A DNA stretch of 40,036 nucleotides from Gemmataceae bacterium (GCA_003136315.1 PLDW01000501.1:26721-66756); one strand, 5' to 3'. Numbered from the stretch's first letter, positions 8,101-16,365 are shown. Program-made: numbers and translations. Notes: generated by a model not told the origin, from the sequence alone.

Positions 8101-10223
8101 AGTCCGGCCAGGTCGTTCAACCAGAAGTGGCCGGGATGTCGCCCCAGCACCCGCTCCATCACCCGGGCAGAGTCGTTGCAGTCCTTCGGAGTCTCCAGGC
8201 CGGCGGCCAGAAGCAGGACAGTCTGTGGAGGGAGGGAGTCGACCTCTGGGCCGTTGGCGATTCGGAGCAACTCGGTCCGATCTTTCCGGATGATCGCTGC
8301 CCGGATCTGTTTCCGCACCCCATCATCGTCTGACGCATCGGCGACCGACAGGAGTCGGTCCGCCTGGGCCGCGTTTGGCTTCACCAAGTACCAGTCGTCG
8401 AGAGCAGCGATCAGGTGCTGGCGGATCCTTTCTCGCTCGCGAATCCGGGTGACGGCGGCCTGGACCTCGAGTTTCGAGATGTCGATTCCATATTCCAGGA
8501 ATGCCTTGGCGTACAACCTTGCCCCGGCCGACCCATAGAGATAGAGCCGCGACCACACCTCAGGATCATTCGCATCTTGGTCAGTAATTCGAGCCTTGGC
8601 CTGCCGCGCGACCTCCAACTGATCCAGCATCAGCCGATCCCGGTCGGCCTCCTCGGCGTCCTTGCGGACCTCGGCGAGCACCTGCCCGGCCAGGACGCGG
8701 AGTTCGGCAGAAGCGCGGCCTCGGTCGAGAGCCTGTTCCGCCCGATCCGCCGCCGCCCGGACTTCATCCCACATCCGGCTCGCTCGCTGCCGTTCGGCGG
8801 GTTCATCGATTGGTGCTTTCACCGCCTCATTCCGGAGGGTTTCGGTTTGACCGAGTGCCTGGTTGACCAGCGATGCGGTCTGCTCCTCCTGAGCGACCCG
8901 CTGTCTGGCCAGCAGGATCAACGCCCCGGCCGCGATGGCCACCAGAAGAACCCCGACGCAGGCTGTCGCGACTGCCCTCCGTCGCCGCATCCGCTCGATT
9001 TGGGCTCGCGCCTGTGCTTGAATCCGCTCGGCTTCCTCCTTGACCTGCTTTAACTCCGCTTCCCGGGCTCGTCGCTCCGCAGTGCCACGGATGTCACCGA
9101 CTGCCCGAGCCACGACTCCGGCATCCGCAGGCCGGTCGGCGGGATTCCCAGCCAGACATCGCTTCGCCAGCGCGACCAGATCTGGCTCCCAGCCACACCC
9201 ATCCAGCCGGGCAAAGGCGTCAGCCAGGTCACCCCGAATCGCCATACGTGTGACCGCCGGGAGGTTCCCGACGTACGGTGGCCGGCCGGTCATCAAGCAG
9301 CACAGGATAGCTCCGAGGGCGAAAACATCGGCACGGGCATCAATCTTCTCGACTTCACCGCCAGCCTGCTCGGGGGGCATATACGCCGGTGTCCCGAGGA
9401 CTTCCCCATCCGCAGAATGGGGATCCAAATCCTGGGTCGTCCGGATCTCGGTCAGCCCGGTGTCTCCAGCCTGAGGGGGTGGGACAGGTTCAGGGTCCGG
9501 CTCCAGCAACGATTTCGCAAGCCCCCAGTCCATGACCTGGACCTCGCCGAACTTCCCCACCATCAAGTTGTTCGGCTTCAGGTCACGGTGGATCACCTGG
9601 CGGCTGTGAGCGTAGGCGACGGTGTCGCACACTTTCTCAAACAACGCGATCAACCGCCCACGATCGGCTGCTCTCCCCTGCTCGCCAAGCAACTGTTCCA
9701 GCGTCTGCCCCTTGATCATTTTCATGGCCAGGTACGGCCGGTCGTCGCCGAGTCGGCCGATCTGGTGAACTGCTGGGATTCCCGGGTGCTGGAGTTGGCC
9801 AGTGATCTGTGCTTCGCGGACGAATCGTTTGATCGCTCCGGTCAGACCGTCACCCGTCAGGGAGCGATCGCGCATCACCTTGACCGCGACCTCTCGATTG
9901 AGGGCGATGTCTTTTGAGCGGTAGACGACTCCCATCCCACCCCGCCCGATCACTTCTTCGAGTCGATATCCGGGAATATCCGGGAAAGGTTCCGATGTGC
10001 GAACCGTTGGCGAGGGGGAGGGGGCTGTGGAGACGACGGTGGAGTGGACCTGGGTGGAGGCACGGCGAAGCTCCTCCACCACCGACTCACAGACGGAACA
10101 CACCTGGATGTGCGATTCCACATCTCGGCGCTCGTCCAGGGGGAGCTCTTCCTGGACAAACTGGCGGAGGAGGATCCGGTCTGGGGCCTGGCAGGGTTCA
10201 GGTCGAAGTCTCATGGAGATCAT
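5181..10223 (-). CDS. Zinc-motif / Ser-Thr kinase / TPR transmembrane receptor
   Basis: The protein has 1680 residues. Residues 25-50 carry H38-x3-C42-x2-C45, the zinc pattern of anti-sigma (ZAS-like) domains. Residues 86-375 are a Hanks-type kinase: glycine loop GRGGMG, K115 in VAVKV, HRDLKPNN with D214, DWG (D232) in place of DFG, and APE-like PPE. The catalytic set is intact, so it should be active. Residues 380-412 look coiled-coil. One membrane span (about 416-439) follows an Arg cluster. The remainder, about 690-1480, is a long run of 34-residue TPR units with A-x-x-x-Y/L-x-x-A-I patterns, probably on the far side of the membrane and used for protein binding. The start at 10223 is one of two nearby ATGs (the other at 10214), and neither has a strong ribosome site. 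AT-rich patches lie near 6226-6300 and 7030-7090. No sigma gene is adjacent. Confidence 0.93.
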   Translation of the reverse strand: MISMRLRPEPCQAPDRILLRQFVQEELPLDERRDVESHIQVCSVCESVVEELRRASTQVHSTVVSTAPSPSPTVRTSEPFPDIPGYRLEEVIGRGGMGVVYRSKDIALNREVAVKVMRDRSLTGDGLTGAIKRFVREAQITGQLQHPGIPAVHQIGRLGDDRPYLAMKMIKGQTLEQLLGEQGRAADRGRLIALFEKVCDTVAYAHSRQVIHRDLKPNNLMVGKFGEVQVMDWGLAKSLLEPDPEPVPPPQAGDTGLTEIRTTQDLDPHSADGEVLGTPAYMPPEQAGGEVEKIDARADVFALGAILCCLMTGRPPYVGNLPAVTRMAIRGDLADAFARLDGCGWEPDLVALAKRCLAGNPADRPADAGVVARAVGDIRGTAERRAREAELKQVKEEAERIQAQARAQIERMRRRRAVATACVGVLLVAIAAGALILLARQRVAQEEQTASLVNQALGQTETLRNEAVKAPIDEPAERQRASRMWDEVRAAADRAEQALDRGRASAELRVLAGQVLAEVRKDAEEADRDRLMLDQLEVARQAKARITDQDANDPEVWSRLYLYGSAGARLYAKAFLEYGIDISKLEVQAAVTRIRERERIRQHLIAALDDWYLVKPNAAQADRLLSVADASDDDGVRKQIRAAIIRKDRTELLRIANGPEVDSLPPQTVLLLAAGLETPKDCNDSARVMERVLGRHPGHFWLNDLAGLYYTYSDPPRLVEAVTAFQSALATRPDSMVVLTNLGNAWIATNHPERASQCLRRAIEIDPLYSLTRESYIAALLYGGDPGVEAAARDWVRTDSNSRLARCSLATVLLLRGKPSEADRVLNELIAVGTRNGLEDVRVANLLLQFDKPQEALPYCRRCVANAPTFGEAASMLGTALFMVGQVEEAAAELTRGIQLSPRSPICWRYRATFYTRTQRYENAIADARHAIERAPFFSTVRSEYAMCLMAAGRTADARAAADEAIRLNPRDLYSQIHRATLLNDLGLHQEAAEGLLRAVKLRPDDPTALVALGDLHRKQKEYHAAEEAYLKALKIGPNEARHQQALGNLYYSQNQFDKSILYYRQAVVLAPKVAEYARDLATALRESDSSPRAEAIKWYLIAVDLAPNDASIRRDLCSALTKQGLASEAIDSGFMAVRLEPSSAFSHNLLANALVSANRHDEAIAEYREAIRFMPGDHILHANLAGTYETRRRNPEAISEWQIAMHLAPQNAFYPNRLGNLYHQLGRFAEAATAYREAIRLAPKVAVYHANLARSLKELGKPEHLNEGLIAAQKSVVLNQNDLTNWEILASIHQARGDNTQAETTLKRTIELNSNNPSIYNSYGQFLYARKRYQEAAIAFESAAKCAPENPAYHWALGDCWSALNQPDKVIASLRRATDLDPKNAVYARSLGVWLRRTGHPDEALIWFDKALNLRQGWASTHWARGRALAQLGRQKEAIAAFRTAELLLANDRRTADLIEWQLLIDLGLSLRQTGQITESLVALRRAHILARKIPNPQQLQDDQQKQFASLDGEIRTAERLVELDSILAGIRTKSVTPATPGIRLELAALCQRYKDRPHAAVTFSVEAFEANPKLADDLRAGHRLTAARAAVAASAGRGDASDLLAAEKTRLRKLALGWLRDDLAVRSPADLAEWLTDPALAPVRDQTGLAELPADEQTNWKELWAGVDKKATKAKPGR

Positions 10224-10512
10224 CCGTCGGCTTGGGTTCGTTCACTCCTCACCTTGCACCGTGTCCGCTTCGGAACGTCGGATCCTACGTTCGTGGTCTT
10301 GTGGCAGCGCCCTCCGGACCTGGAAAGAGAGCCCGAGGTGGGAGATCGCTACCACAAGGCATGTCGCTGAACCCACCATCTCTGGGGTGGTACGATACCA
10401 GGGAGAGTGCGGATTTCTCACTATCTCGACAGCGCGAGGGTGTCGGAGGCGGCATCTTGGTTGTCGCTGCAACCTGTTACTGTCACACTCCCAAGGCCGA
10501 TCGCTACCAGTA

Positions 10513-10611
10513 AGGATATGGCCCAGGATAACTTCCCGAAGTGGGCACCTCCTGGCGGGGTTTCGGGCCGAGTTCGACCCGATATCGGGAAGTTATCCTG
10601 GGCCATATCCT
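10513..10611. repeat. 27-bp perfect inverted repeat with 45-nt loop
   Basis: Arms 10513-10539 and 10585-10611 are exact reverse complements (left arm begins AGGATATGGCCCAGGATAAC). The 45-base spacer is GC-rich. It lies in the roughly 900-bp gene-less stretch upstream of the kinase-TPR gene, about 290 bp from its start. It could be a mobile-element remnant, a protein-binding palindrome or an RNA hairpin. No open frame through it looks like a protein. Confidence 0.8.
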
Positions 10612-10797
10612 AAGTGTAACAGCCCGTCACGGCGTTTCCAGGATTTTGGCTCCTCGTCGATTCTTACCACTTTGAGTCTGGCGGCACCACATCAGCATGA
10701 AGCCGGTTCCAGTGTCGGTCGACGGAAATACGATAGGTTGTGTGGATCAGACACCGGCCCATCTGCTGGAGATCGATGGATGGGAAGTGTTAGAAAT

Positions 10798-11035
10798 GGG
10801 TGTAACCGCTCGGGGTCAGAGTTGGGGGGGGGGAATTGCATGCGCACCGGGAATTGCCTGGGTTCCCAGGGCTTCCGCCCTGGGCTAAGAATGGCCGCCG
10901 CTCCGCGGCTCAAAACCCTGATCTCTGCGGCCGTAGGCCGCTCGTTCTGAGCCCCGGATGGGGCGTTCCTTCTTAGACCAGGGCGGAAGCCCTGGGCACT
11001 CACGCACCGATGGCCGAGCCCGACCGGTTATACCC
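10798..11035. mobile_element. Complete MITE-like palindromic element (family A, 238 bp)
   Basis: Terminal inverted repeats are 10798-10817 (GGGTGTAACCGCTCGGGGTC) and 11016-11035 (reverse complement GGGTATAACCGGTCGGGCTC), 17 of 20 matching. A second inverted pair lies inside, 10865-10891 and 10970-10996, 26 of 27 matching (CCCAGGGCTTCCGCCCTGG core plus CTAAGAA). The flanks GTTAGAAAT (10789-10797) and GTCAGAAAT (11036-11044) match at 8 of 9, a possible target duplication. There is no coding capacity. A run of ten G lies at 10824-10833. Partial relatives sit at both window edges. Confidence 0.72.
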
Positions 11036-11120
11036 GTCAGAAATGCACCCACGTCGCAGACCCTTGAGTCCGCGGCGTTTGTGTTGGGATGGAGCGTTCA
11101 GCAACGACACCGCGAGACGG

Positions 11121-12251
11121 TCAGAGCAATTCGTTGAGTGTGACGGGTCGGCTGGAGAGCAGAACCGCGCGGTCACGGGTGACGAGCACGGGGTCTGCCA
11201 CCCGTAATGCCCCCCAGCCCGGGATCACGACGCCAGGTCCGAGGCAGATCACCATCCCAGACTGGAAATCGCCCTCGGCGCCGGCCCGGATGATCGGACC
11301 TTCGATCGTTTCAAGCCCGATCCCGTGCCCGATCACATCGAGTGCGAACTCGCCCAGCCCGGCATCATGGAGCGCTGAGCGGACTGCTGCATCGGCGTCT
11401 TTGATCGGGGTTCCCTCGGAGAGAACATCAATGGCGGCGTCCCGGGCACCGAGGATGGCAGCGAAGACCGTGTCGATGTCGTACTCGAGTCGTTCCCGCT
11501 TGGTCTTGCGGGAAGGCGTGACCATGAACGGGGCTTTGCAGGTCCGGGTCAACCGGGACCGATAGCGAAGCCTTACCCCGAAATCGATGAGCAGCTTGCT
11601 CCCCTCGGCGAGTTGGGTATCACCAGGGGTCAGGTCGATGGCGGCACCACGGTCGCCGACGGCAATAACTGTCGGGAGGGCATTATCCCACCCTCCGGAC
11701 CGCCGGATACAGGCGTCCAGGGCGTCCCGCATATCCCTCTCGGTGTCGGTCTCCCGGAGTTGGGGAGCAAACATCCGGAAGGCCCGCTCGGCGATTTTGG
11801 TGGTGGCCCGGATCTCTTCGATCTCGGACGCATCCTTGACCGCCCGCTGTGCTTCCACGAGCCCGGACTTGGGGGTGATGGTGATCTTGCCCGCTGCATC
11901 TCGCAGGAGGCTCAGGGATTCGACTGACAGCGATCGGGCCTCGACTGCGGCGGCCCTGATCCCGGTTTTTTTGAGCACATCGGCGACAGTGAGTTCGAGG
12001 GGGGCCACTCCATCGTGACTCTGAACCACCAGACCTGGGCAGTCGGCCTCGGCCCTGGCGACCGTCTCGCGGTCAGCGACCAGCGTTGCCCCCGCAGCCG
12101 AGACGATAAGGCAGCCCGTTGGATGCTGAAAGCCCGTCAGGTAGGTAATGTTTGTCGGGTTTGAAATCAGATACGCATCGACATCGTGCGTCTTGGCTGA
12201 TTTGAGCAGGGCGTTTCGCCGGAGTAAGACGTAGTCCACTTGGGCACCCAC
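11121..12251 (-). CDS. M24-fold (Xaa-Pro aminopeptidase-like) protein lacking metal ligands
   Basis: 376 residues with the two-domain layout of aminopeptidase P/prolidase: a creatinase-like N-terminal domain (about 1-135) and a pita-bread domain (about 140-370). In active M24 peptidases five residues bind two metals. Here D223 (IDFG) and H309 (GHGIG) remain, but the second Asp is R233 (SRLTRT instead of SDLTRT), the EPG Glu is G338 (LGPG), and the last Glu is A352 (RVAD instead of RIED). The substrate His of the HExP motif is I316. A metallopeptidase activity is therefore unlikely. It may be a pseudoenzyme or a metal-free hydrolase, as creatinase is within the same fold. The start is GTG at 12251, with another in-frame GTG four codons later. 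It is divergent from the sigma-factor gene. Confidence 0.88.
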   Translation of the reverse strand: MGAQVDYVLLRRNALLKSAKTHDVDAYLISNPTNITYLTGFQHPTGCLIVSAAGATLVADRETVARAEADCPGLVVQSHDGVAPLELTVADVLKKTGIRAAAVEARSLSVESLSLLRDAAGKITITPKSGLVEAQRAVKDASEIEEIRATTKIAERAFRMFAPQLRETDTERDMRDALDACIRRSGGWDNALPTVIAVGDRGAAIDLTPGDTQLAEGSKLLIDFGVRLRYRSRLTRTCKAPFMVTPSRKTKRERLEYDIDTVFAAILGARDAAIDVLSEGTPIKDADAAVRSALHDAGLGEFALDVIGHGIGLETIEGPIIRAGAEGDFQSGMVICLGPGVVIPGWGALRVADPVLVTRDRAVLLSSRPVTLNELL

Positions 12252-12422
12252 ATCAGAGGCTGGAAGGGAAGTCCTATTCGGATATGAGAGTGATTATAGG
12301 TTGCCCACATCTCACTGGGTAGAAGTTCACGGATTTTTTTCGGAACTGGAGGTTGACCCGACGAGACGGCTGTTCTCAACCATCTGGAATTCGCACCTTG
12401 ACGCGCACGAGAAAAAGCCGGT

Positions 12423-12446
12423 TCTCGGAAACCGAATCTCGGAAAC
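12423..12446 (+). promoter_or_regulatory. Tandem TCTCGGAAAC motif upstream of sigma gene
   Basis: TCTCGGAAAC occurs at 12423-12432 and again at 12437-12446, a 14-base period. GGAAAC resembles the -35 element (GGAAC type) of ECF-dependent promoters, so self-regulation is possible. I could not assign a convincing -10 element. The rest of the 331-bp spacer 12252-12582 shows no gene. Confidence 0.3.
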
Positions 12447-12582
12447 GATGGGGATTTTGAAGCCACTTTCTCCAAACAACGACTTTTGTCGGGCGCGTCA
12501 CCTTGCCAATTTCACGCCAAGTCACGAAGATCCACAAGAATCCCTTCTTCATCCCGGTGACTCGCTTCCAAGGGGTGCTGTC

Positions 12583-13164
12583 GTGGGCACTGACGCAACA
12601 GAATTCACGCGCCTGATGGAACGATTCCAGGCAGGCGACCCTGCTGCCATCGCTGCGCTGTACGCGGAATTTGGCGGCGTTGTCCGGGAGGCCGTTCGCC
12701 GTCGGCTTCCCGACCGCCTCCGGAAGGAGTACGACTCGCTTGATTTCGCCCACGACGTCTGGGCATCGTTCTGCGACCTTCCCGCTGGCAAAAACCACTT
12801 CTCGAACCCCGAAGATCTGGGCGGATTTCTGTCCCAGGTCGCGCACAATAAGGTCATCGACGTGTGCCGCCGACGCTTTAACACCCAGGGGTATGATGTG
12901 AACCGGGAACAGCCTCTGGTCCGCGCAGCCGACGGCGCGGAGATTCCCATTCTCAGCCCCCAACCGAGCCCAAGCCAGTGGGCGATCGCGGGCGAGCGGT
13001 GGGCCACGATTGCCGCAACCTTGCCCGCACACCATGTCGTTGTGATCGAGCGACTCCGGGAGGGATTCACCCAGCAGGAAGTCGCCGATATGGCCGGTAT
13101 CACAGACCGGACCGTCCGGAGAATCGTTGATCGGGTGCGGGAGTTGTGCGAGGACGATTCGTGA
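12583..13164 (+). CDS. ECF-type RNA polymerase sigma factor
   Basis: The 193-residue protein is a two-domain sigma-70 relative that would direct RNA polymerase to a small regulon. Region 2 is around residues 12-90 (FQAGDPAAIAALY, then LDFAHDVWASF and a V-A-H-N-K-V-I-D-V stretch, matching the 2.2/2.3 helices). Region 4 is around 125-190 and ends in a helix-turn-helix (GFTQQEVADMAGITDRTVRRI). An upstream reading frame extends to 12301, but that part has no family features. GTG at 12583 gives the usual length for this class; ATG 12616 is an alternative. The stop overlaps the kinase start in a GTGA, so the two are probably translated together. Association of ECF factors with kinases rather than classical anti-sigma factors is known in planctomycetes. 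Confidence 0.9.
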   Translation: MGTDATEFTRLMERFQAGDPAAIAALYAEFGGVVREAVRRRLPDRLRKEYDSLDFAHDVWASFCDLPAGKNHFSNPEDLGGFLSQVAHNKVIDVCRRRFNTQGYDVNREQPLVRAADGAEIPILSPQPSPSQWAIAGERWATIAATLPAHHVVVIERLREGFTQQEVADMAGITDRTVRRIVDRVRELCEDDS

Positions 13165-15230
13165 ACACGCCCCAGGAACTCGACACGCTGGCTGCTGCGG
13201 CCGCTGCGGCCCGGAAGACCGCGGTCGAAATCAAGCGGAGGTGGCGGCACGGGGAGACCCCGGACGCTACCGCTGCCCTCGCGGACCACCCCGAACTGGC
13301 CCGGTTCAAGTCCATCGTCGTGGATCTGGCTTACGAGGAATTCCTCCTGCGGGAGAAAGGTGGGGAACCACCCAACCCGGCCTCGTTCGCTGTCCGGTTC
13401 TCGACTTACTGGGCCAGTGTCCGCAATATGCTGGATGCTCACAAACTCCTCCAGGAGCGGCCCGAACTCCTGGAGTCGGCCGGGGGCGACTGGCCGGAGA
13501 TTGGCAGCACGATCCAGGATTGCATCCTCCTGGTGGAACTCGGTCGTGGGGCTTTCGGTCGGGCATACCTGGCGAAAGACCCTGGAATCGGCGATCGTTT
13601 GTGCGTCATCAAGGTCTCCGCCGGTGGGTCGGATGAAGCCCGATTGATGGGCCGAATGGCCCACGACCATGTCACCGATGTGCGTTGGGCTCACCCGTTC
13701 GGGAACCGGACAGCGGTCTGCATGCCGTTTGTGGGAGTCAGTACTCTTGCCGATGTGATTTCCGCAGCGTTCCCAGGGGAAGGCCAATCCCGCGTCCTGA
13801 CAGCCCAGATCATTCTGGACGCCGCCGAGGCCGACGACCTCGCGGGGCAGGTGGCCGGGACGATCAACCCGATTGTGAGGCCGAACGAACCGTTTGTGGT
13901 GGGGGCGTGTGCGGTCGCTGCCCGGATCGCGGATGCGGTTGCCTACCTGCACACCAAGAACATCATCCACGGGGATCTGAAGCCCTCCAATGTGGTGGTC
14001 GGGCCGGGCGGGTCGCCGCACCTGATCGACTTCAACCTGTCCGGACAGGATGCCCCCCCCGGAACAGTTCGCGGCACACCGGCTTACATGGCTCCCGAAC
14101 TCCTCGACGCCCTCACGAAGCTGCCCACGTCCCCGATCGACCCCCACAAGGCGGATCTGTTTGCTCTCGGAGTGGTTCTGTACGAACTCCTCACCGGTCA
14201 CCACCCCTTCCAACCCAACAGCGGATCGGCAGCCAACGTCACGACTGACACTCTCGCGGCCGCCATCCGCGGCGGTCCCCCCCTCTTTCCGAACGAGATC
14301 CCCCCAAGCGTGGCCAGGGTGATTGCCTCCTGCCTGGCTGTCGATCCTGCTGCCCGGCCCGCCAACGCGACAGCGGTGCAGACTGTCCTGGATCGGTTCG
14401 TGTCCGACTCCAGAGCACCCAGGCGACGGCGAAGGCGAGCGATCACCGGGGCGGCTCTCGTTGCGGCTCTTTTGGTGGTGTTCATTGGGGCCATCGGACC
14501 CGTACGACCTCCGCAGCTCGACGTCCCGCCCGCTGCTGATCGACCACCTCAAACCGGCGACGAGTTCGCTGCCCGGGGACTGGCTCGCCTTCATGATGAC
14601 CTGTCCGGAGCGGAAGCCGACTTCAACAAGGCGTTTCAGTTGACGAACAATCCGAAATACCTGGGCTTCGTTGCCTACTGTCGGTCACGCACCGGCTGGA
14701 ATAGAGACGCCATCCCGATAGGAAAGCGGGCAGTGGACAAAGGGTTCCGCTCGGCTGAGGTTCTCAACAACCTGGGGTATGCGCAGCTCGAGATGGACCA
14801 ACTCCCCGAGGCAATCGAGGTCCTGACGGATGCGCTCGAGGTCCATCGCAACATGCAGGCGGCTCTCTTCAATCGAGCGTTCGCTCGGTTCAAGCAAGGG
14901 TCGAAGCAGAATCCGCCGGTGGTGGACCCAAAAGCGGTCGAGGATATTGAGGTCGCCCTCGCGGCTGGCCCATCATCCTACGAGCTTCATCTTACCGCAG
15001 CCCAGATCTTCGCACTTGGAGCAGACGAGCATCGACCGGAACTCACCGACAGGGCCATCGAGCAACTCCGGCAAGCGGTCCAGACCGGCCTGAATCCCAC
15101 CGTGATCCAGAACAACACCCTCCTCCAAAAGCGGCTTGCCAAATACCCGGGTTTCCAGGAAGTGATTGCAGCGCCGTTCGTTCCTTCCGGCGATCCCCCC
15201 CAACTCCGCCTCGTGGAACCCTCCCGCTGA
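13161..15230 (+). CDS. Membrane Ser/Thr protein kinase with TPR ectodomain, partner of the sigma factor
   Basis: 689 residues from GTG 13161 (overlapping the sigma stop as GTGA). A GTG at 13146 would add five residues. Residues 1-105 are a helical N-terminal segment. The kinase spans about 122-415, with glycine loop GRGAFG at 128-133, K151 (VIKV), HGDLKPSN (D272, with Arg of HRD replaced by Gly) and DFN (D290) in place of DFG. Catalytic Asp and Lys are kept, so activity is plausible. A segment of about 55 residues (192-248) is inserted before the catalytic loop. Arg-rich 421-426 precedes one membrane span (about 428-446). The C-terminal part holds several TPR-like units (about 465-650), predicted to lie on the far side of the membrane. 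Role inferred: sense a signal and control the overlapping ECF factor, perhaps by phosphorylation. Confidence 0.92.
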   Translation: MNTPQELDTLAAAAAAARKTAVEIKRRWRHGETPDATAALADHPELARFKSIVVDLAYEEFLLREKGGEPPNPASFAVRFSTYWASVRNMLDAHKLLQERPELLESAGGDWPEIGSTIQDCILLVELGRGAFGRAYLAKDPGIGDRLCVIKVSAGGSDEARLMGRMAHDHVTDVRWAHPFGNRTAVCMPFVGVSTLADVISAAFPGEGQSRVLTAQIILDAAEADDLAGQVAGTINPIVRPNEPFVVGACAVAARIADAVAYLHTKNIIHGDLKPSNVVVGPGGSPHLIDFNLSGQDAPPGTVRGTPAYMAPELLDALTKLPTSPIDPHKADLFALGVVLYELLTGHHPFQPNSGSAANVTTDTLAAAIRGGPPLFPNEIPPSVARVIASCLAVDPAARPANATAVQTVLDRFVSDSRAPRRRRRRAITGAALVAALLVVFIGAIGPVRPPQLDVPPAADRPPQTGDEFAARGLARLHDDLSGAEADFNKAFQLTNNPKYLGFVAYCRSRTGWNRDAIPIGKRAVDKGFRSAEVLNNLGYAQLEMDQLPEAIEVLTDALEVHRNMQAALFNRAFARFKQGSKQNPPVVDPKAVEDIEVALAAGPSSYELHLTAAQIFALGADEHRPELTDRAIEQLRQAVQTGLNPTVIQNNTLLQKRLAKYPGFQEVIAAPFVPSGDPPQLRLVEPSR

Positions 15231-15390
15231 TATCCACGTCCTGCTCGCGGTTCTCCATCCGCGTAACCTCTGACTTTCTCTGTCCGGATTTCCTCGTGTT
15301 TCTCGATCGATCGGGTGCGTTCGGTGGTGGTTAACTCAGGACGGGTTGATCACCGGAAACCTATCCAACCCCCGACCCCGGCGACTCATC

Positions 15391-16365
15391 ATGTTTCTGT
15401 TCACCCGGCGTGTACGACCGGTGACCCGGCCGCGCTCCAACACCCGTGTGTGCCTGGGTTTGGAGCAACTCGACCATCGCGTGGCCCCGGTCGATATCCT
15501 CGGCTCTGCCACAGATCCCTCCCACCTCCTCTCGGCTCCGTGGTCCGATGGGGTCGCGACGACCTCCCCTAGCGCCACAGGGGTGAGATCAGGGACGGAT
15601 TCCGCTCCGGTGACGCCACAGCAGTGGTCTGCATACCGTGATACCCGTGCGGTGGTGGTGGGATCAGGGTCGGATTCCGATCCCGTGACACGTGCGGCCG
15701 GGAACACAGCCAGCACCCCCCGCACTGCGGCGGCGTCAACAGCCAGTTTCACTCTGACCTCCGATCCCACCCAGGTGACGGGTGACGCCTCCATTGATAT
15801 CACCGGGGGCGCTGTGAGCCTTCTCGCATCCGATGCGACCCAGTGGACGAGCAACACCCGCAGCACCCCAGTGGTCCCAGCGACCGGGAACACACTGACA
15901 TCCGATTCCATCCCGGCGATGAGCGGAGCCGCCAGCCCGACAGTGGCCGCGGTAAACGAGAACGCGCACAGCGTCAATGCCATTCTGGCGACGGGTGGGA
16001 CCGTCAGCAGCGCGTCGGCCCCAACAACGGGTCCGGTTCGCACACCCGATGACGGCACCGGGACGGGCGGCACGAATGGGTACACCGGTCCGACGATCAC
16101 GCTCACGGCCGTGCAGACGGGGATCGGTCTGTATGTGTTTAGCGGCACGGTGACCGCCTACCCCACGGCCGTCGGGTTGACAGTCTCGTTCAGCGGCACC
16201 CCATCAATGACTGGTGAGTCAACGACTGTAACTTCTACTAGCACCTATTCGATTGCTATACCAGTGCAAACGAACGGTAATGACATCGGATTCGTCACCG
16301 CGTCAGTCACCGACTACTGGGGGAATACGGCCACTGCCCAGGTATATATTTCGCCAAGCCCGTGA
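15391..16365 (+). CDS. Secreted Thr/Ser-rich protein with LEQLD-type N-terminus and Ig-like C-terminus
   Basis: 324 residues. The basic start (FTRRVRPVTRP) leads to LGLEQLDHRVAP at about 22-33, a variant of the LExLExRxxP signature seen at the start of many planctomycete surface proteins. Residues about 40-230 are low-complexity, rich in Thr, Ser, Ala and Gly, with repeated SDP/TSD and TGNT-like phrases. The last 95 residues (from GPTITLTAVQTG) form a beta-rich domain ending in VTDYWGNTATAQVYI, resembling an immunoglobulin-like fold. No catalytic motif is seen. ATG 15391 is chosen because it begins the conserved basic segment; a TTG at 15346 would add 15 residues. It lies 160 bp behind the kinase on the same strand and may belong to the same regulon. 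Confidence 0.78.
   Translation: MFLFTRRVRPVTRPRSNTRVCLGLEQLDHRVAPVDILGSATDPSHLLSAPWSDGVATTSPSATGVRSGTDSAPVTPQQWSAYRDTRAVVVGSGSDSDPVTRAAGNTASTPRTAAASTASFTLTSDPTQVTGDASIDITGGAVSLLASDATQWTSNTRSTPVVPATGNTLTSDSIPAMSGAASPTVAAVNENAHSVNAILATGGTVSSASAPTTGPVRTPDDGTGTGGTNGYTGPTITLTAVQTGIGLYVFSGTVTAYPTAVGLTVSFSGTPSMTGESTTVTSTSTYSIAIPVQTNGNDIGFVTASVTDYWGNTATAQVYISPSP

Noticed and set aside
12549-14594. A 681-residue minus-strand open frame opposite the sigma and kinase genes
   Set aside because: The composition is Arg/Ser/Gly-rich and shows no family motif. The plus strand has clear sigma and kinase motifs.
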